Numbered from the stretch's first letter, positions 36,269 to 43,929 are shown. The stretch is DNA of 64,000 nucleotides from JAGWRA01 sp035534615 (GCA_035534615.1 DATLRO010000070.1:1-64000), one strand, 5' to 3'. Notes: generated by a model from the sequence alone, not told the origin. Translations and numbers: made by a program.

Positions 36269-36970
36269 TCAGCGCGGCGGCGGGGCGGTGTAGGCGGTCG
36301 GGTCGGGCCGGCCCAGTTCGAGGAACGCATCGTGGCGCTCGCGGCACTTGCTGCAGCGACCGCAGTGCGTGCCGTGGTCCGGGCTCATGCACGAGAGCGT
36401 GAGCTCGAGCGGCACCCCCAGCTCGAGGCCCACGCGGATCACCTCTGCCTTGTGGAGGGTGGCGAACGGCGCCGCGATCGCCATCGGATGCGCCAGGCCG
36501 AGGGAGAGCGCCCGCGCCATGGCCTCGAAGAATTCCGGCGTGGCGTCCGGAAACGGGTTGCCCGCCAGCGGGCCGATCACGATCCGGCCGAGCCCCTTCT
36601 GGGCGCACAGCACGCCAGCCTTCGCCAGCAGGACGAGATTGCGGCCGGCGAGATAGACGTCCTCGTCCGGCGTGTCGTACGCCGGCGGCTGGCCCCGGAT
36701 CGCCCAGTGCGCCGGCGTGTACAGATCCTGCATGCTGAACGCGAGGCGCGCCAGCGGCCGCACCCGGCCGTCGAACGGCGGGACGGCGAGCAGCCGCGCG
36801 AGCGCGTCGAGCTCGGCCTGTTCCCACGCGAGCCCGACGCTGACGTAGACCGGCTGCACCGGCGGCACCGGCTGGCGGGCCGCCTCCTGCGCCAGCAGCA
36901 CGGCGCTGTCGAGGCCGCCCGACAGCAGGACGGCGGTGGCGGGCGTCGGCCCGGCGGCGTCGTGGCTCAT
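36269..36970 (-). CDS. queC: 7-cyano-7-deazaguanine synthase
   Basis: A 233-residue ATP-dependent enzyme making preQ0 from 7-carboxy-7-deazaguanine in queuosine synthesis. The PP-loop LLSGGLDSAVLLAQE and the zinc cysteines CMSPDHGTHCGRCSKC are intact. An upstream ATG (36979) overlaps the -10 TAGAAT, so I take the ATG at 36970, seven bases after the -10. It is divergent from queD. queE and queF are not in the window. Confidence 0.92.
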   Translation of the reverse strand: MSHDAAGPTPATAVLLSGGLDSAVLLAQEAARQPVPPVQPVYVSVGLAWEQAELDALARLLAVPPFDGRVRPLARLAFSMQDLYTPAHWAIRGQPPAYDTPDEDVYLAGRNLVLLAKAGVLCAQKGLGRIVIGPLAGNPFPDATPEFFEAMARALSLGLAHPMAIAAPFATLHKAEVIRVGLELGVPLELTLSCMSPDHGTHCGRCSKCRERHDAFLELGRPDPTAYTAPPPR

Positions 36971-36977
36971 CGAGGAC

Positions 36978-37004
36978 ATTCTATCCGCCCTTCGGCGCTA
37001 CAAT
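36978..37004. promoter_or_regulatory. divergent queC/queD -10 elements, both leaderless type
   Basis: TAGAAT on the minus strand (36983-36978) ends seven bases before the queC ATG. TACAAT on the plus strand (36999-37004) ends seven bases before the queD ATG. The whole divergent region is about 41 bases, so both mRNAs would begin near their start codons. No Shine-Dalgarno is visible for either gene and -35 elements are weak. Confidence 0.55.
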
Positions 37005-37011
37005 CTGACGT

Positions 37012-37443
37012 ATGTATTCTGTCACCAAGCGGATCGAGTTCTGCTACGGCCATCGGCTGCTCGACTACGACGGCATCTGCAAGCATCCCCACGGTCACAA
37101 CGCGGTGGCCGAGATCGAGGTGCGGACCGACGCGCTCGACGCGCGCAACATGGTCTGCGACTTCAGCGACATCAAGCGCGTGGTCAAGGGGTGGATCGAC
37201 CGCGAGCTCGATCACAAGATGATCCTGCGGCACGACGATCCGCTGCTCGCGCCGCTGCAGAAGCTCGGCGAACCGGTCTACGTGGTCGACAGCAACCCGA
37301 CCGTCGAGCGGATCGCCCGTCTCATCTTCGAGCAGACGCGCGATCACGGGTTTCCGGTCGTGGCCGTCCGCGTCTGGGAGACGCCCACGTCGTTTGCCAC
37401 CTATGGCGGCGAGCCCGACGCCGGGCCGTCCGGCCGCGCCTGA
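37012..37443 (+). CDS. queD: 6-carboxy-5,6,7,8-tetrahydropterin synthase
   Basis: A 143-residue PTPS-like enzyme converting 7,8-dihydroneopterin triphosphate to carboxytetrahydropterin for queuosine. Zinc histidines appear in FCYGHRLLDY and CKHPHGHNAVAEIEV, with the catalytic Cys ahead of the latter. DFSDIKRVVKGWIDRELDHK is also typical. Divergent queC supports the assignment. It ends 13 bases before gph. Confidence 0.9.
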   Translation: MYSVTKRIEFCYGHRLLDYDGICKHPHGHNAVAEIEVRTDALDARNMVCDFSDIKRVVKGWIDRELDHKMILRHDDPLLAPLQKLGEPVYVVDSNPTVERIARLIFEQTRDHGFPVVAVRVWETPTSFATYGGEPDAGPSGRA

Positions 37444-37456
37444 GTCCTCGAGTCCC

Positions 37457-38116
37457 GTGGCCATTCGCCTGATCGTCTTCGATCTGGACGGCACGCTCGT
37501 CGACTCGCGGTCCGATCTGGCCGGCGCGGCCAACGAGCTGCTGCAGGAATGCGGCGCGGCGCCGCTGGACGATGCGGCGGTCGGCCGCATGGTCGGCGAA
37601 GGAGCCGCCGTGCTCGTGCGGCGGGCGTTCGACGCGGCCGGGCTCGCCGAGCCGGCCGACGCCCTGGCGCGCTTTCTCGTGCGCTACAGCCGGCGGCTGC
37701 TGAAGACCACGCGCGTGTACGACGGCGTGCCGGAACTGCTCGCCCGCCTGGACGGCACCGCCTCGATGACGGTGCTGACCAACAAGCCGCGCGACCTCGC
37801 GCGCCGCCTGCTCGACGGCCTCGGCCTGCTGGACCGCTTCGGCGAGGTCTTCGGCGGCGATGCCCCCTATCCGCGCAAGCCGGATCCGGAAGGGCTGCGC
37901 GCCCTCATGGCAGGCGCCGCCGCCGATCAGGCGTCGACGCTGGTCGTGGGCGACTCGGCCATCGATCTGCGGACCGCGCGCGCCGCCGGCGTCGGCATCT
38001 GCCTCGCGCGCTATGGCTTCGGCTACGAGACCCTGCCGGCCGGCGAGCTGCGCGGCGACGAGCTGTTCATCGACGCGCCGCTCGACCTGCTCGATCGCCT
38101 CCACCACGCCCGCTGA
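37457..38116 (+). CDS. gph: HAD phosphatase, phosphoglycolate phosphatase-like
   Basis: A 219-residue HAD hydrolase. Motif I is VFDLDGTLVDSRSDL, motif II VLTNKPRD, and motif IV VVGDSAIDLRTARAAGV. The cap domain type fits phosphoglycolate phosphatase, but substrate choice in this family is hard to read from sequence. The GTG at 37457 directly precedes the first strand; an in-frame extension into queD would be nonconserved. It is probably co-transcribed with queD. Confidence 0.82.
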   Translation: MAIRLIVFDLDGTLVDSRSDLAGAANELLQECGAAPLDDAAVGRMVGEGAAVLVRRAFDAAGLAEPADALARFLVRYSRRLLKTTRVYDGVPELLARLDGTASMTVLTNKPRDLARRLLDGLGLLDRFGEVFGGDAPYPRKPDPEGLRALMAGAAADQASTLVVGDSAIDLRTARAAGVGICLARYGFGYETLPAGELRGDELFIDAPLDLLDRLHHAR

Positions 38117-38406
38117 TCGACACGGATGAGCCGGCGACCACCGCAGCCCGGGCCACCCCCCTCTACGCATGAGGTGCCGACCCTGCGACGGCGCGGGCGG
38201 GTCGCGTGCCACGCGCGATCCGCGGGATCGAAAGGTGTCTGTTCCTGTAACACGCGACTGTCATCGTTTGTAAGACTTCGATACAGGCCTGTCGACGCAT
38301 CAGCAGCTCAGCTTTGAAAACTGGCATGTTCTCGCACGAATTCCCCCCCGGCCAGGGGGGGGCGCTGGCATCGGGCTTGCGGAGGCTCTGACCGGTCGCA
38401 TCGGTA
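38117..38406 (+). promoter_or_regulatory. 290-base gap with sigma-54-type promoter and a C7/G8 hairpin
   Basis: TGGCATCGGGCTTGCG (38366-38381) matches the sigma-54 pattern TGGCA-N6-TTGC, with the invariant GG and GC ten bases apart. The start site would fall near 38392, shortly before the response-regulator ATG. Just upstream, seven C, GGCCA and eight G (38343-38362) form a homopolymer hairpin prone to slippage. A second near match, TGGCATGTTCTCGCA about 38325, has the GG and GC one base too close. No coding sequence was seen in the gap. Confidence 0.55.
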
Positions 38407-38889
38407 ATGGCAGTGATGTCGAGGCAGGTTGCTGTGGCTCGTTCGGATGCTCCCCAGACGTCTCCCGGCCTCAGGCCGCAGGTCGCCGTCCAGACCAAGG
38501 CGCCGGTCGTCATGGTCGTGGACGACTATCCCGACGCGCGGGAGATGTACAGCGAGTACCTCCGCTTCGCCGGCTTCGAGGTGGTCGAGGCGGCCACCGG
38601 GGTGGAGGCGGTCGAACGGGCGTTCGAGCGCCGGCCCGACATCATCCTGATGGACCTCTCCCTGCCGGTGATGGACGGCTGCGAAGCGACGCGCCGCCTG
38701 AAGGCCGATGGCCGCACCGCGCGCATTCCGGTCGTCGCGCTGACCGGTCACGCCCTGGCGGGCTACTCGGAACGGGCCCGGAAGGCCGGGTGCGACGCGT
38801 TCCTGGCCAAGCCGTGCCTGCCCGAGGATCTCGTGGCTCAGATTCAGCGGATGCTGAGCGATCCCCCGATCCAGCCCCGTCACAGCTAA
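38407..38889 (+). CDS. single-domain response regulator (CheY-like)
   Basis: A 160-residue protein with an unstructured 32-residue lead and one receiver domain: VVMVVDDYPDAREMY, the phospho-acceptor Asp in DIILMDLSLPVMDG, the switch Thr in VVALTGHAL, and the Lys in FLAKPC. No output domain follows, so it acts by protein contact as in CheY or as a phosphorelay part. No histidine kinase is adjacent. A later ATG at 38416 is an alternative start. Confidence 0.88.
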   Translation: MAVMSRQVAVARSDAPQTSPGLRPQVAVQTKAPVVMVVDDYPDAREMYSEYLRFAGFEVVEAATGVEAVERAFERRPDIILMDLSLPVMDGCEATRRLKADGRTARIPVVALTGHALAGYSERARKAGCDAFLAKPCLPEDLVAQIQRMLSDPPIQPRHS

Positions 38890-38924
38890 CATCACGCGCT
38901 CGTCACGACCGGGGCGCGCCGGCG

Positions 38925-39602
38925 TCACTGCTCCTGGACGTCGACGAGCAGGCTCGACGCGGCCCGCGTGCCGATCGTCAGGATCCGATCGTCCGCACCG
39001 CGCAGCCGGACGCTGTCGGCGGCCGCGTCGCGCGCGTCGACCACGAGGGTCTCGCCGGGCTTCAAATCGTGCCGCTCGATGAAGCGGAGGAACTCGGGAT
39101 CCTGATTGAGCACCCGCCGCACGATGAGCGGGACGCCGGTGGGGCAGGTGAGCAGGCTGTCGAGGTGCCGCTGGCGGATCGTCCCTTCGGGCCCCGGAAT
39201 CGGATCGCCGTGCGGGTCGACATCGGGATGGCCGAGCATGTCGTCGATCCGTTCGATCAGCCCGTCCGAGACCGCGTGCTCGAGCAGTTCGGCTTCATCG
39301 TGCACGTCCGTCCAGCTCATCCCCATCACCTGGACGAGAAACAGCTCCACGAGACGATGGCGGCGCAGGACGAGACCGGCGAGCTTCTCGCCGGCCGCCG
39401 TCAGCCGCACGCCGCTGTACGGCTCGTACTCCACGAGCCCCGATTCGGTCAGCGCCTTCACCATCGTCGTGGCCGAGCCGGGTGTGACGCCGAGCGCGCC
39501 GGCGAGCTGACCCATCTGCACGAGCCGCTGGCCCGCCGGCAGCGCCAGCTGCCCCTGATAGATCGCCTTGAGGTAGTTCTCGACCGTGCTGGACGGCAGC
39601 AT
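38925..39602 (-). CDS. DtxR/MntR-family metal-dependent repressor
   Basis: A 225-residue regulator: an N-terminal winged helix (TVENYLKAIYQGQLAL to SGLVEYEPYSGVRLTAAG), a dimer/metal-binding middle (RRHRLVELFLVQVMG, HDEAELLEHAVSD) and a C-terminal FeoA-like SH3 part (DLKPGETLVVDA). It presumably senses Fe2+ or Mn2+. I take ATG 39602 because the upstream ATG 39611 overlaps the -10 element and family members typically begin just before the first helix. A palindromic operator overlaps its promoter. Confidence 0.88.
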   Translation of the reverse strand: MLPSSTVENYLKAIYQGQLALPAGQRLVQMGQLAGALGVTPGSATTMVKALTESGLVEYEPYSGVRLTAAGEKLAGLVLRRHRLVELFLVQVMGMSWTDVHDEAELLEHAVSDGLIERIDDMLGHPDVDPHGDPIPGPEGTIRQRHLDSLLTCPTGVPLIVRRVLNQDPEFLRFIERHDLKPGETLVVDARDAAADSVRLRGADDRILTIGTRAASSLLVDVQEQ

Positions 39603-39609
39603 CGACGGC

Positions 39610-39626
39610 ATTCTAGCCTAGGCTAG
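39610..39626 (-). promoter_or_regulatory. -10 element with palindromic operator of the DtxR-family gene
   Basis: On the minus strand TAGAAT (39615-39610) ends seven bases before the ATG. A perfect 14-base palindrome CTAGCCTAGGCTAG (39613-39626) overlaps it and resembles DtxR/IdeR-type sites (TTAGGTTAGSCTAACCTAA) in its TAG..CTA core, suggesting autoregulation. Confidence 0.6.
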
Positions 39627-39961
39627 TGTCCCGGGTCGGAAGTCCGGCGACAGATCTTCCGGAGCGCGGCGCCCGGCTGACGCGGCGGGACGATCAGGCG
39701 TACCGGAGCGTGCGGGGGAGGAGCCCCGCCGCCGGACGGGGTGCCCCGCCCGGAGAATGTCGGCGGCCTTCGGACTCCCGGTCCGGGACTACACCCGCGT
39801 TGACGCTCGTCCCGGACCCCTGCGGTCGCGCGGACGAGGAAGCACCCGCCCGTCATTCCCGCGCACGCGGGAATCCAGAGGATCGGGCTGGCGCTTTTCG
39901 GCCGGAGCGCAGATGATGGCACCGGCGCCGGGCCGGGGCCGGCGCGGAAGCTTCGACACCC
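39627..39961. other. 335-base noncoding gap with a dRS3-like repeat
   Basis: The gap between the DtxR-family gene and ubiE holds no plausible gene. It has several GC-rich inverted stretches (for example GGAGGAGCCCCGCC, 39716-39790) and one widespread-type repeat at 39851-39878, described separately. Confidence 0.6.
39851..39878 (+). repeat. dRS3-like palindromic repeat (ATTCCC-N8-GGGAAT)
   Basis: CGTCATTCCCGCG, CAC, then GCGGGAATCCAG: the core ATTCCCGCG-CA-CGCGGGAAT is an inverted repeat matching the ATTCCC-N8-GGGAAT pattern of Neisseria dRS3 and of similar repeats in many Proteobacteria. Confidence 0.7.
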
Positions 39962-40681
39962 ATGTCGCTCCGTGACGCGCTCGCCACGCCGCCGGCCAGG
40001 GCACGGTACGTCCGCCGGCTCTTCGGCACGATTGCGGATCGCTACGACCTGATCACCGTCGTGCTCTCGTACGGCCGCGACCGCGCGTGGAAGCGGCGGC
40101 TCGGCGCCATGGCGGCCGCCGGTCCCGGCGCCCGCGCGCTGGATCTCGCCTGCGGCACGGGAGACCTCACGTTCGACCTCGCCGCCCGCGGCGCCCGCGC
40201 CATCGGCCTGGACATCACGCCGCGCATGATCGAGCTGGCCCGGCGCAAGCCGGCGGCCGGCCGCGGCGCCGCGTTCCTCGTGGGCGACATGATGGCGCTG
40301 CCGTTCGCCGACGCCTCGTGCGATCTCGTGACGACCGGGTACGGCCTGCGGAACGTGCCCGACCTCGACGGCGCCCTCGACGAGATCCGCCGGGTCCTGC
40401 GCCCCGGCGGCCGGTTCCTCTCGCTCGACTTCGATCGGCCGCCCGGACGCGTCCTGCGATCCGCGTACCTCGCCTACCTGACCGTGGTCGGCTCGCTGAT
40501 GGGCCTCGTGCTCCACCGCGATCCCGACACCTACCGCTACATCGCCGAGTCGATCAGGCGCTATCCGGGCGCGGCGGCCGTGGCGTCGCGCCTGCGCGCA
40601 CGCGGGTTCGCCGACGCGACGTACCATCCGGTGCTGGGCGGCCTGATGGCGATCCACGCCGCCACCCGGGATCCCCGGTGA
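39962..40681 (+). CDS. ubiE: demethylmenaquinone/ubiquinone methyltransferase
   Basis: A 239-residue SAM-dependent methyltransferase of the UbiE/MenG family. YVRRLFGTIADRYDLIT opens the domain, LDLACGTGDLTFDLAARG is the SAM-binding motif, and GYGLRNVPDLDGAL is typical of the family. With mqnD elsewhere in the window it likely performs the final methylation in menaquinone synthesis, so menG would be an equally good symbol. It has its own gap upstream and ends next to the convergent hypothetical gene. Confidence 0.88.
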   Translation: MSLRDALATPPARARYVRRLFGTIADRYDLITVVLSYGRDRAWKRRLGAMAAAGPGARALDLACGTGDLTFDLAARGARAIGLDITPRMIELARRKPAAGRGAAFLVGDMMALPFADASCDLVTTGYGLRNVPDLDGALDEIRRVLRPGGRFLSLDFDRPPGRVLRSAYLAYLTVVGSLMGLVLHRDPDTYRYIAESIRRYPGAAAVASRLRARGFADATYHPVLGGLMAIHAATRDPR

Positions 40682-40682
40682 A

Positions 40683-41111
40683 TCAGCGTTCGACGAACGG
40701 CACGAGCGAGGTGAGCAGGAACTCGAGGACGTCGTGCTCGTCGAGCGTGTCGACCGCCGCGCCCGCGCGGATCGGGCGTTCCTGGGTGAGGACCCGGCGG
40801 CCCCGCTCGCGGCTCGCCCGGCCGACGACGGCCGGCGGGTCGCTCTCGGTGTCGAGCGTCAGCTCGACGAAGTCCTGCGCGGCGCGGTCCGACGCGAGCC
40901 GGACGCTGCCCGCCGGCGTGGAGACGGTGAACGCGTAGCCCTCGGCCTTGAGCGCGGAGGCCATCTGCCGGAACACCGGGACGGCGACCTGCGCGAGGAA
41001 GCGCTCGTAGGCCTTTTCGGCGTCGGCCACGCCCGTCCGCCGGGCGGCGGCGGCCCGGCGGGCGCGATCGATCGTGTCGAGCAGGCGGCGGCGGACTTCG
41101 GACACTTCCAT
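40683..41111 (-). CDS. conserved-looking hypothetical protein
   Basis: A 142-residue cytosolic protein. The N-terminal 45 residues form a likely amphipathic helix (VRRRLLDTIDRARRAAAARR), followed by a mixed alpha/beta part (FTVSTPAGSVRLASD, DFVELTLDTESDPPAVVG). There is no signal peptide or cysteine. I recognise no family. It lies 33 bases after the CoA-transferase gene on the same strand, likely co-transcribed, and ends two bases from ubiE. Confidence 0.7.
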   Translation of the reverse strand: MEVSEVRRRLLDTIDRARRAAAARRTGVADAEKAYERFLAQVAVPVFRQMASALKAEGYAFTVSTPAGSVRLASDRAAQDFVELTLDTESDPPAVVGRASRERGRRVLTQERPIRAGAAVDTLDEHDVLEFLLTSLVPFVER

Positions 41112-41144
41112 GTGAACCTCGACGGCGGGCGCCCGCGCGACCGC

Positions 41145-42368
41145 TCAGATGACGTGCCGCGCGCGCAGGTGTGCGACGGCGGCCCGATCGAGCCCGGCAT
41201 CCACGGTCAGCACCTGCTCGGTGTGCTCGCCGAGCAGCGGCGGCGGCCGCCGCACGCTGCCGGGCGTCTCCGACAGCTTGACCGGGACCCCCAGCAGACG
41301 CAGCGGGCCGGCCGCCGGATGTTCGACCGCCGCGATCATCGCCCGCGCGAGCAGCTGCGGATCGGTGAAGACCTCGTGCAGGTCGCGGACCGAACCGGCC
41401 GGCACCCCGGCGCCGGTCAGCCGATCCAGCCAGTACTGCCGCGAGTGCTCCCGCAGCCGGTCGCTCAGGATCGGCCGCAGGAGGTCGTAGTTCGACACCC
41501 GGTCGCGGTTGGCGACGAACCGCGGATCGGCCGTCAGCTCGTCGAGCCCGATGGCGGCGCAGAACGTCCGCCAGAGCTCCTCGTTGCCGACCGCGATGAC
41601 GATCTCGCCGTCGGCCGTTTCGAACGTCTCGTACGGCACGATCGTCGGATGGCGGTTGCCCATCCGGCCTGGCGCGGCGCCGGTCGCGAAGTAGATCGCC
41701 GCCTGATAGCTCAGCAGCGCGGCCACCGAATCGAGCATCCCGATGTCGACGTACTGGCCGGCACCGCCCCGTTCGCGGGCGAACAGCGCCATGGTGATCC
41801 CCTGCGCCGCGAACAGCCCGGTCACGATGTCCGCAATCGCCACGCCGAGCCGGTACGCCGGCCCGTCGGCCGCCCCCGTGATGCTCATCAGGCCGCCTTC
41901 CGCCTGCAGGATGGCGTCGTACCCGGGGCCGTCGCGCCGCGGACCGGTCTGCCCGAACCCGGAGATGGAGCAGTAGACCAGCCGCGGGAACCGTGCCTTC
42001 AGGTCGTCGTAGCCCAGGCCGAGCCGCGCCAGCGTGCCCGGCCGGAAGTTCTCCACCAGCACGTCCGCGCGCGCGATGAGCGCGTCGAGCACGCGCCGCC
42101 CCTCCGGCTGCTTGAAGTCGAGCGTGACGCTTTCCTTGTTGCGGTTGATGCTCAGGAAATACGCGCTCTCCCCGTCGATGAACGGCGGACCCCAGCCCCG
42201 CGTGTCGTCGCCGCGGCCCGGCCGCTCGATCTTGATGATCCGCGCCCCCATGTCGCCGAGCAGCATCGTGCAGTACGGGCCCGACAGCACCCGGGTCAGA
42301 TCGAGGACGGTCAGGCCGTGAAGCGGCCCGTGCGGCCCGGACGGGGCGGCATGCGCATCGTCAGCCAT
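41145..42368 (-). CDS. class III (CaiB/BaiF) CoA-transferase
   Basis: A 407-residue family III CoA-transferase, moving CoA between carboxylic acids. Signatures are VLDLTRVLSGPYCTMLLGDMG, SINRNKESVTLDF, ENFRPGTLARLGLGYDDL, and SGFGQTGPRRDGPGYDAILQ with the catalytic-Asp region after it. The substrate cannot be read from sequence. TACAAT on the minus strand (42383-42378) lies nine bases before the ATG, again a leaderless-type arrangement. It is divergent from the selenoprotein gene. Confidence 0.88.
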   Translation of the reverse strand: MADDAHAAPSGPHGPLHGLTVLDLTRVLSGPYCTMLLGDMGARIIKIERPGRGDDTRGWGPPFIDGESAYFLSINRNKESVTLDFKQPEGRRVLDALIARADVLVENFRPGTLARLGLGYDDLKARFPRLVYCSISGFGQTGPRRDGPGYDAILQAEGGLMSITGAADGPAYRLGVAIADIVTGLFAAQGITMALFARERGGAGQYVDIGMLDSVAALLSYQAAIYFATGAAPGRMGNRHPTIVPYETFETADGEIVIAVGNEELWRTFCAAIGLDELTADPRFVANRDRVSNYDLLRPILSDRLREHSRQYWLDRLTGAGVPAGSVRDLHEVFTDPQLLARAMIAAVEHPAAGPLRLLGVPVKLSETPGSVRRPPPLLGEHTEQVLTVDAGLDRAAVAHLRARHVI

Positions 42369-42412
42369 CGGCACATAATTGTATGCGGTGTTCGTCCGGG
42401 AAGGGAGTGGCC

Positions 42413-42655
42413 GTGATACCGATTCGGGTGTATGCCGGTGCGGGTTGACGCAGCTGCGAGCAGGTGAAGGAGTTCCTTTCACGAGCCGGGTACCCGTTCA
42501 CGGCGCGCAACGTGGACGAAGACGAGGCCGCCTACGACGAGCTGATCGCGCTCGGGTTCCGCAGCGTGCCGGTGACGATCGTCGGAGAGACGGCGATCAG
42601 GGGCTACGATCCGGACGCCCTGCGCAGGGTGCTGGGCATCGGCGGATCGGGGTGA
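42413..42655 (+). CDS. probable selenocysteine-containing glutaredoxin (in-frame TGA at the active site)
   Basis: An 80-residue glutaredoxin/NrdH-like protein if TGA 42446-42448 is read as selenocysteine: VIPIRVYAGAG-U-RSCEQVKEF. The TGA falls exactly on the first residue of the CxxC redox motif, giving UxxC. The rest is intact, including YDELIALGFRSVPVTI with the cis-Pro, and GYDPDALRRVLG. GTG 42413 follows AAGGGAG. A stem-loop begins 15 bases after the TGA. The alternative is a single-base nonsense change of TGC to TGA; uniform conservation around it argues against decay. Selenocysteine machinery is not in the window. Confidence 0.75.
42464..42482 (+). promoter_or_regulatory. candidate bacterial SECIS element
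   Basis: GTGAAGG and CCTTTCAC pair (one bulged T) around the loop AGTT, with a G in the second loop position. The base of the stem is 15 bases and the loop 22 bases after the TGA. This lies in the spacing range known for bacterial SECIS elements. Confidence 0.5.
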
Positions 42656-42656
42656 T

Positions 42657-42677
42657 GGCCGGGCTGACCGCCCGGCC
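42657..42677. terminator. hairpin between the glutaredoxin and hom genes
   Basis: GGCCGGGC, loop TGACC, GCCCGGCC: a perfect eight-base stem beginning two bases after the glutaredoxin stop. It also lies downstream of the convergent hom gene. No T-tract follows. Confidence 0.5.
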
Positions 42678-42744
42678 GGCGTGATCGCCTGCGCCGGGCG
42701 GCGGCGATTCCGCCGGAACCGGGAGGGAGGCGGCAAGCCCGGCG

Positions 42745-43821
42745 CTACGACCGCATCCTCAGGCGCCGCGCGATCGTGACGAGATCCGCGAGGAGCGCGT
42801 ACGCCGTCTGCGTCAGCCCGGAAGCGCGCTGGACGAGCACCAGCTCGCCGAGCAGGTCGGTCTCGATCGCCAGGGCGTTCTCCCCTCCGCGGAGGCCGGC
42901 CAGCAGGTCCCGCTCGGGCAGTTCCGCCGGCGCCACGGTCGCGGCGATCCGATCGCCCCGGCGCACGGCCGATGCCACCAGGCGGATCCGGCAGCCTCGC
43001 GCCATCGCCGACCGGACATCATCGCGCGAGACGCCCGCGATGCCGGTGCGCGCGACCTCCTGCGGCGTCAGCGATCCGCCCATCAGCACGTTGGCGAGCA
43101 CCGTGGTCTTGGCGGCGGCGTCCCAGCCGTCGATGTCGAGCGACGGGTCGGCCTCCGCAATCCCTGCCGCCTGCATCTCGGCCAGCGCGTCGCCGAACGC
43201 CCGCCCCTCTTCCATCGCCGTCAGGACGTGGTTCGTCGTGCTGTTGACGACTCCGCGGAACGCGGTGATCGTCGTCACCGGCAGCGTCTCCCGGACGAGA
43301 TTGAACACCGGGATGCCGTCCATCACCGCCCCCTCGAAGAGGAAGCACCGGCCGGCGCGACGTGCGGCCTCCGCCAGGCGGCGGTGGGCGAATGCGGCCG
43401 GACCCTTGTTCGACGTCACCACGTGTGCGCCGGCGGCCAGCGCCGCTTCGACGTGATCGATGGCCGGCTGTCCCTGCCGGATGTCGAGCAGCGTCGCTTC
43501 CACGACGACGAGACGGCGTTCGGCGGCGGCGCGGCTGTGCGCGGCCGCGTCGGCGATGAGCGAGAAGCTGTCGCGGCAGGCGTCGGGCGACGCCGGCGCG
43601 GCGAGCGGCCGATCCTCGGCCAGACAGGCCAGCGCCCGGTCCACGTCCACCGCCCCGTCGCCGGCGGGGGCGCGAAGGCATCCGTGACGGCCCGTGGCGA
43701 TGCCGACGACCCGCACGCGCAGATCCTCTTCTCGCGCGAGCCGGTCCTCCCGCTCGTGCAGCAGCTGCACGAATCGCCGGCTGACATGGCCGAAGCCGAT
43801 CAGGACGAGGTCGAGCACCAT
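42745..43821 (-). CDS. hom: homoserine dehydrogenase
   Basis: A 358-residue NAD(P)-dependent enzyme reducing aspartate semialdehyde to homoserine. The dinucleotide-binding start is LVLIGFGHVSRRFVQLL; the catalytic domain has GVVNSTTNHVLTAM and EADPSLDIDGWDAAAK, with the active-site Lys. It lacks the C-terminal ACT domain of regulated forms, so threonine feedback is not expected through this protein. It lies downstream of an aminotransferase on the same strand, with a repeat-rich 108-base gap between. Confidence 0.88.
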   Translation of the reverse strand: MVLDLVLIGFGHVSRRFVQLLHEREDRLAREEDLRVRVVGIATGRHGCLRAPAGDGAVDVDRALACLAEDRPLAAPASPDACRDSFSLIADAAAHSRAAAERRLVVVEATLLDIRQGQPAIDHVEAALAAGAHVVTSNKGPAAFAHRRLAEAARRAGRCFLFEGAVMDGIPVFNLVRETLPVTTITAFRGVVNSTTNHVLTAMEEGRAFGDALAEMQAAGIAEADPSLDIDGWDAAAKTTVLANVLMGGSLTPQEVARTGIAGVSRDDVRSAMARGCRIRLVASAVRRGDRIAATVAPAELPERDLLAGLRGGENALAIETDLLGELVLVQRASGLTQTAYALLADLVTIARRLRMRS

Positions 43822-43831
43822 GACTGATTCG

Positions 43832-43919
43832 CGTCGCGCCGAGCGCCCGGGAGCGTCTTCGTCGCGCCGAGCATCAGCTCGGCTTCTCCGGGGACTCGAG
43901 CCCCGAGCGCCCGGGTATC
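43832..43919. repeat. compound palindromic repeat between hom and aminotransferase genes
   Basis: CCGAGCGCCCGGG occurs twice (43839-43851 and 43903-43915). Between the copies are two small hairpins, CCGAG-N6-CTCGG and CGGGG-N7-CCCCG. The GAGCCCCGAGCGCCC part belongs to the heptamer-like family seen elsewhere in the window. Confidence 0.6.
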
Positions 43920-43929
43920 GTGTCCTGCT

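Noticed and set aside
38318..38335. A second sigma-54 promoter (TGGCATGTTCTCGCA)
   Set aside because: The GG and GC are nine rather than ten bases apart and the -12 lacks TTGC.
42464..42655. A 63-residue glutaredoxin starting at GTG 42464
   Set aside because: It would lack the first strand and the active-site motif. The upstream frame through TGA 42446 has a better ribosome site and completes UxxC.
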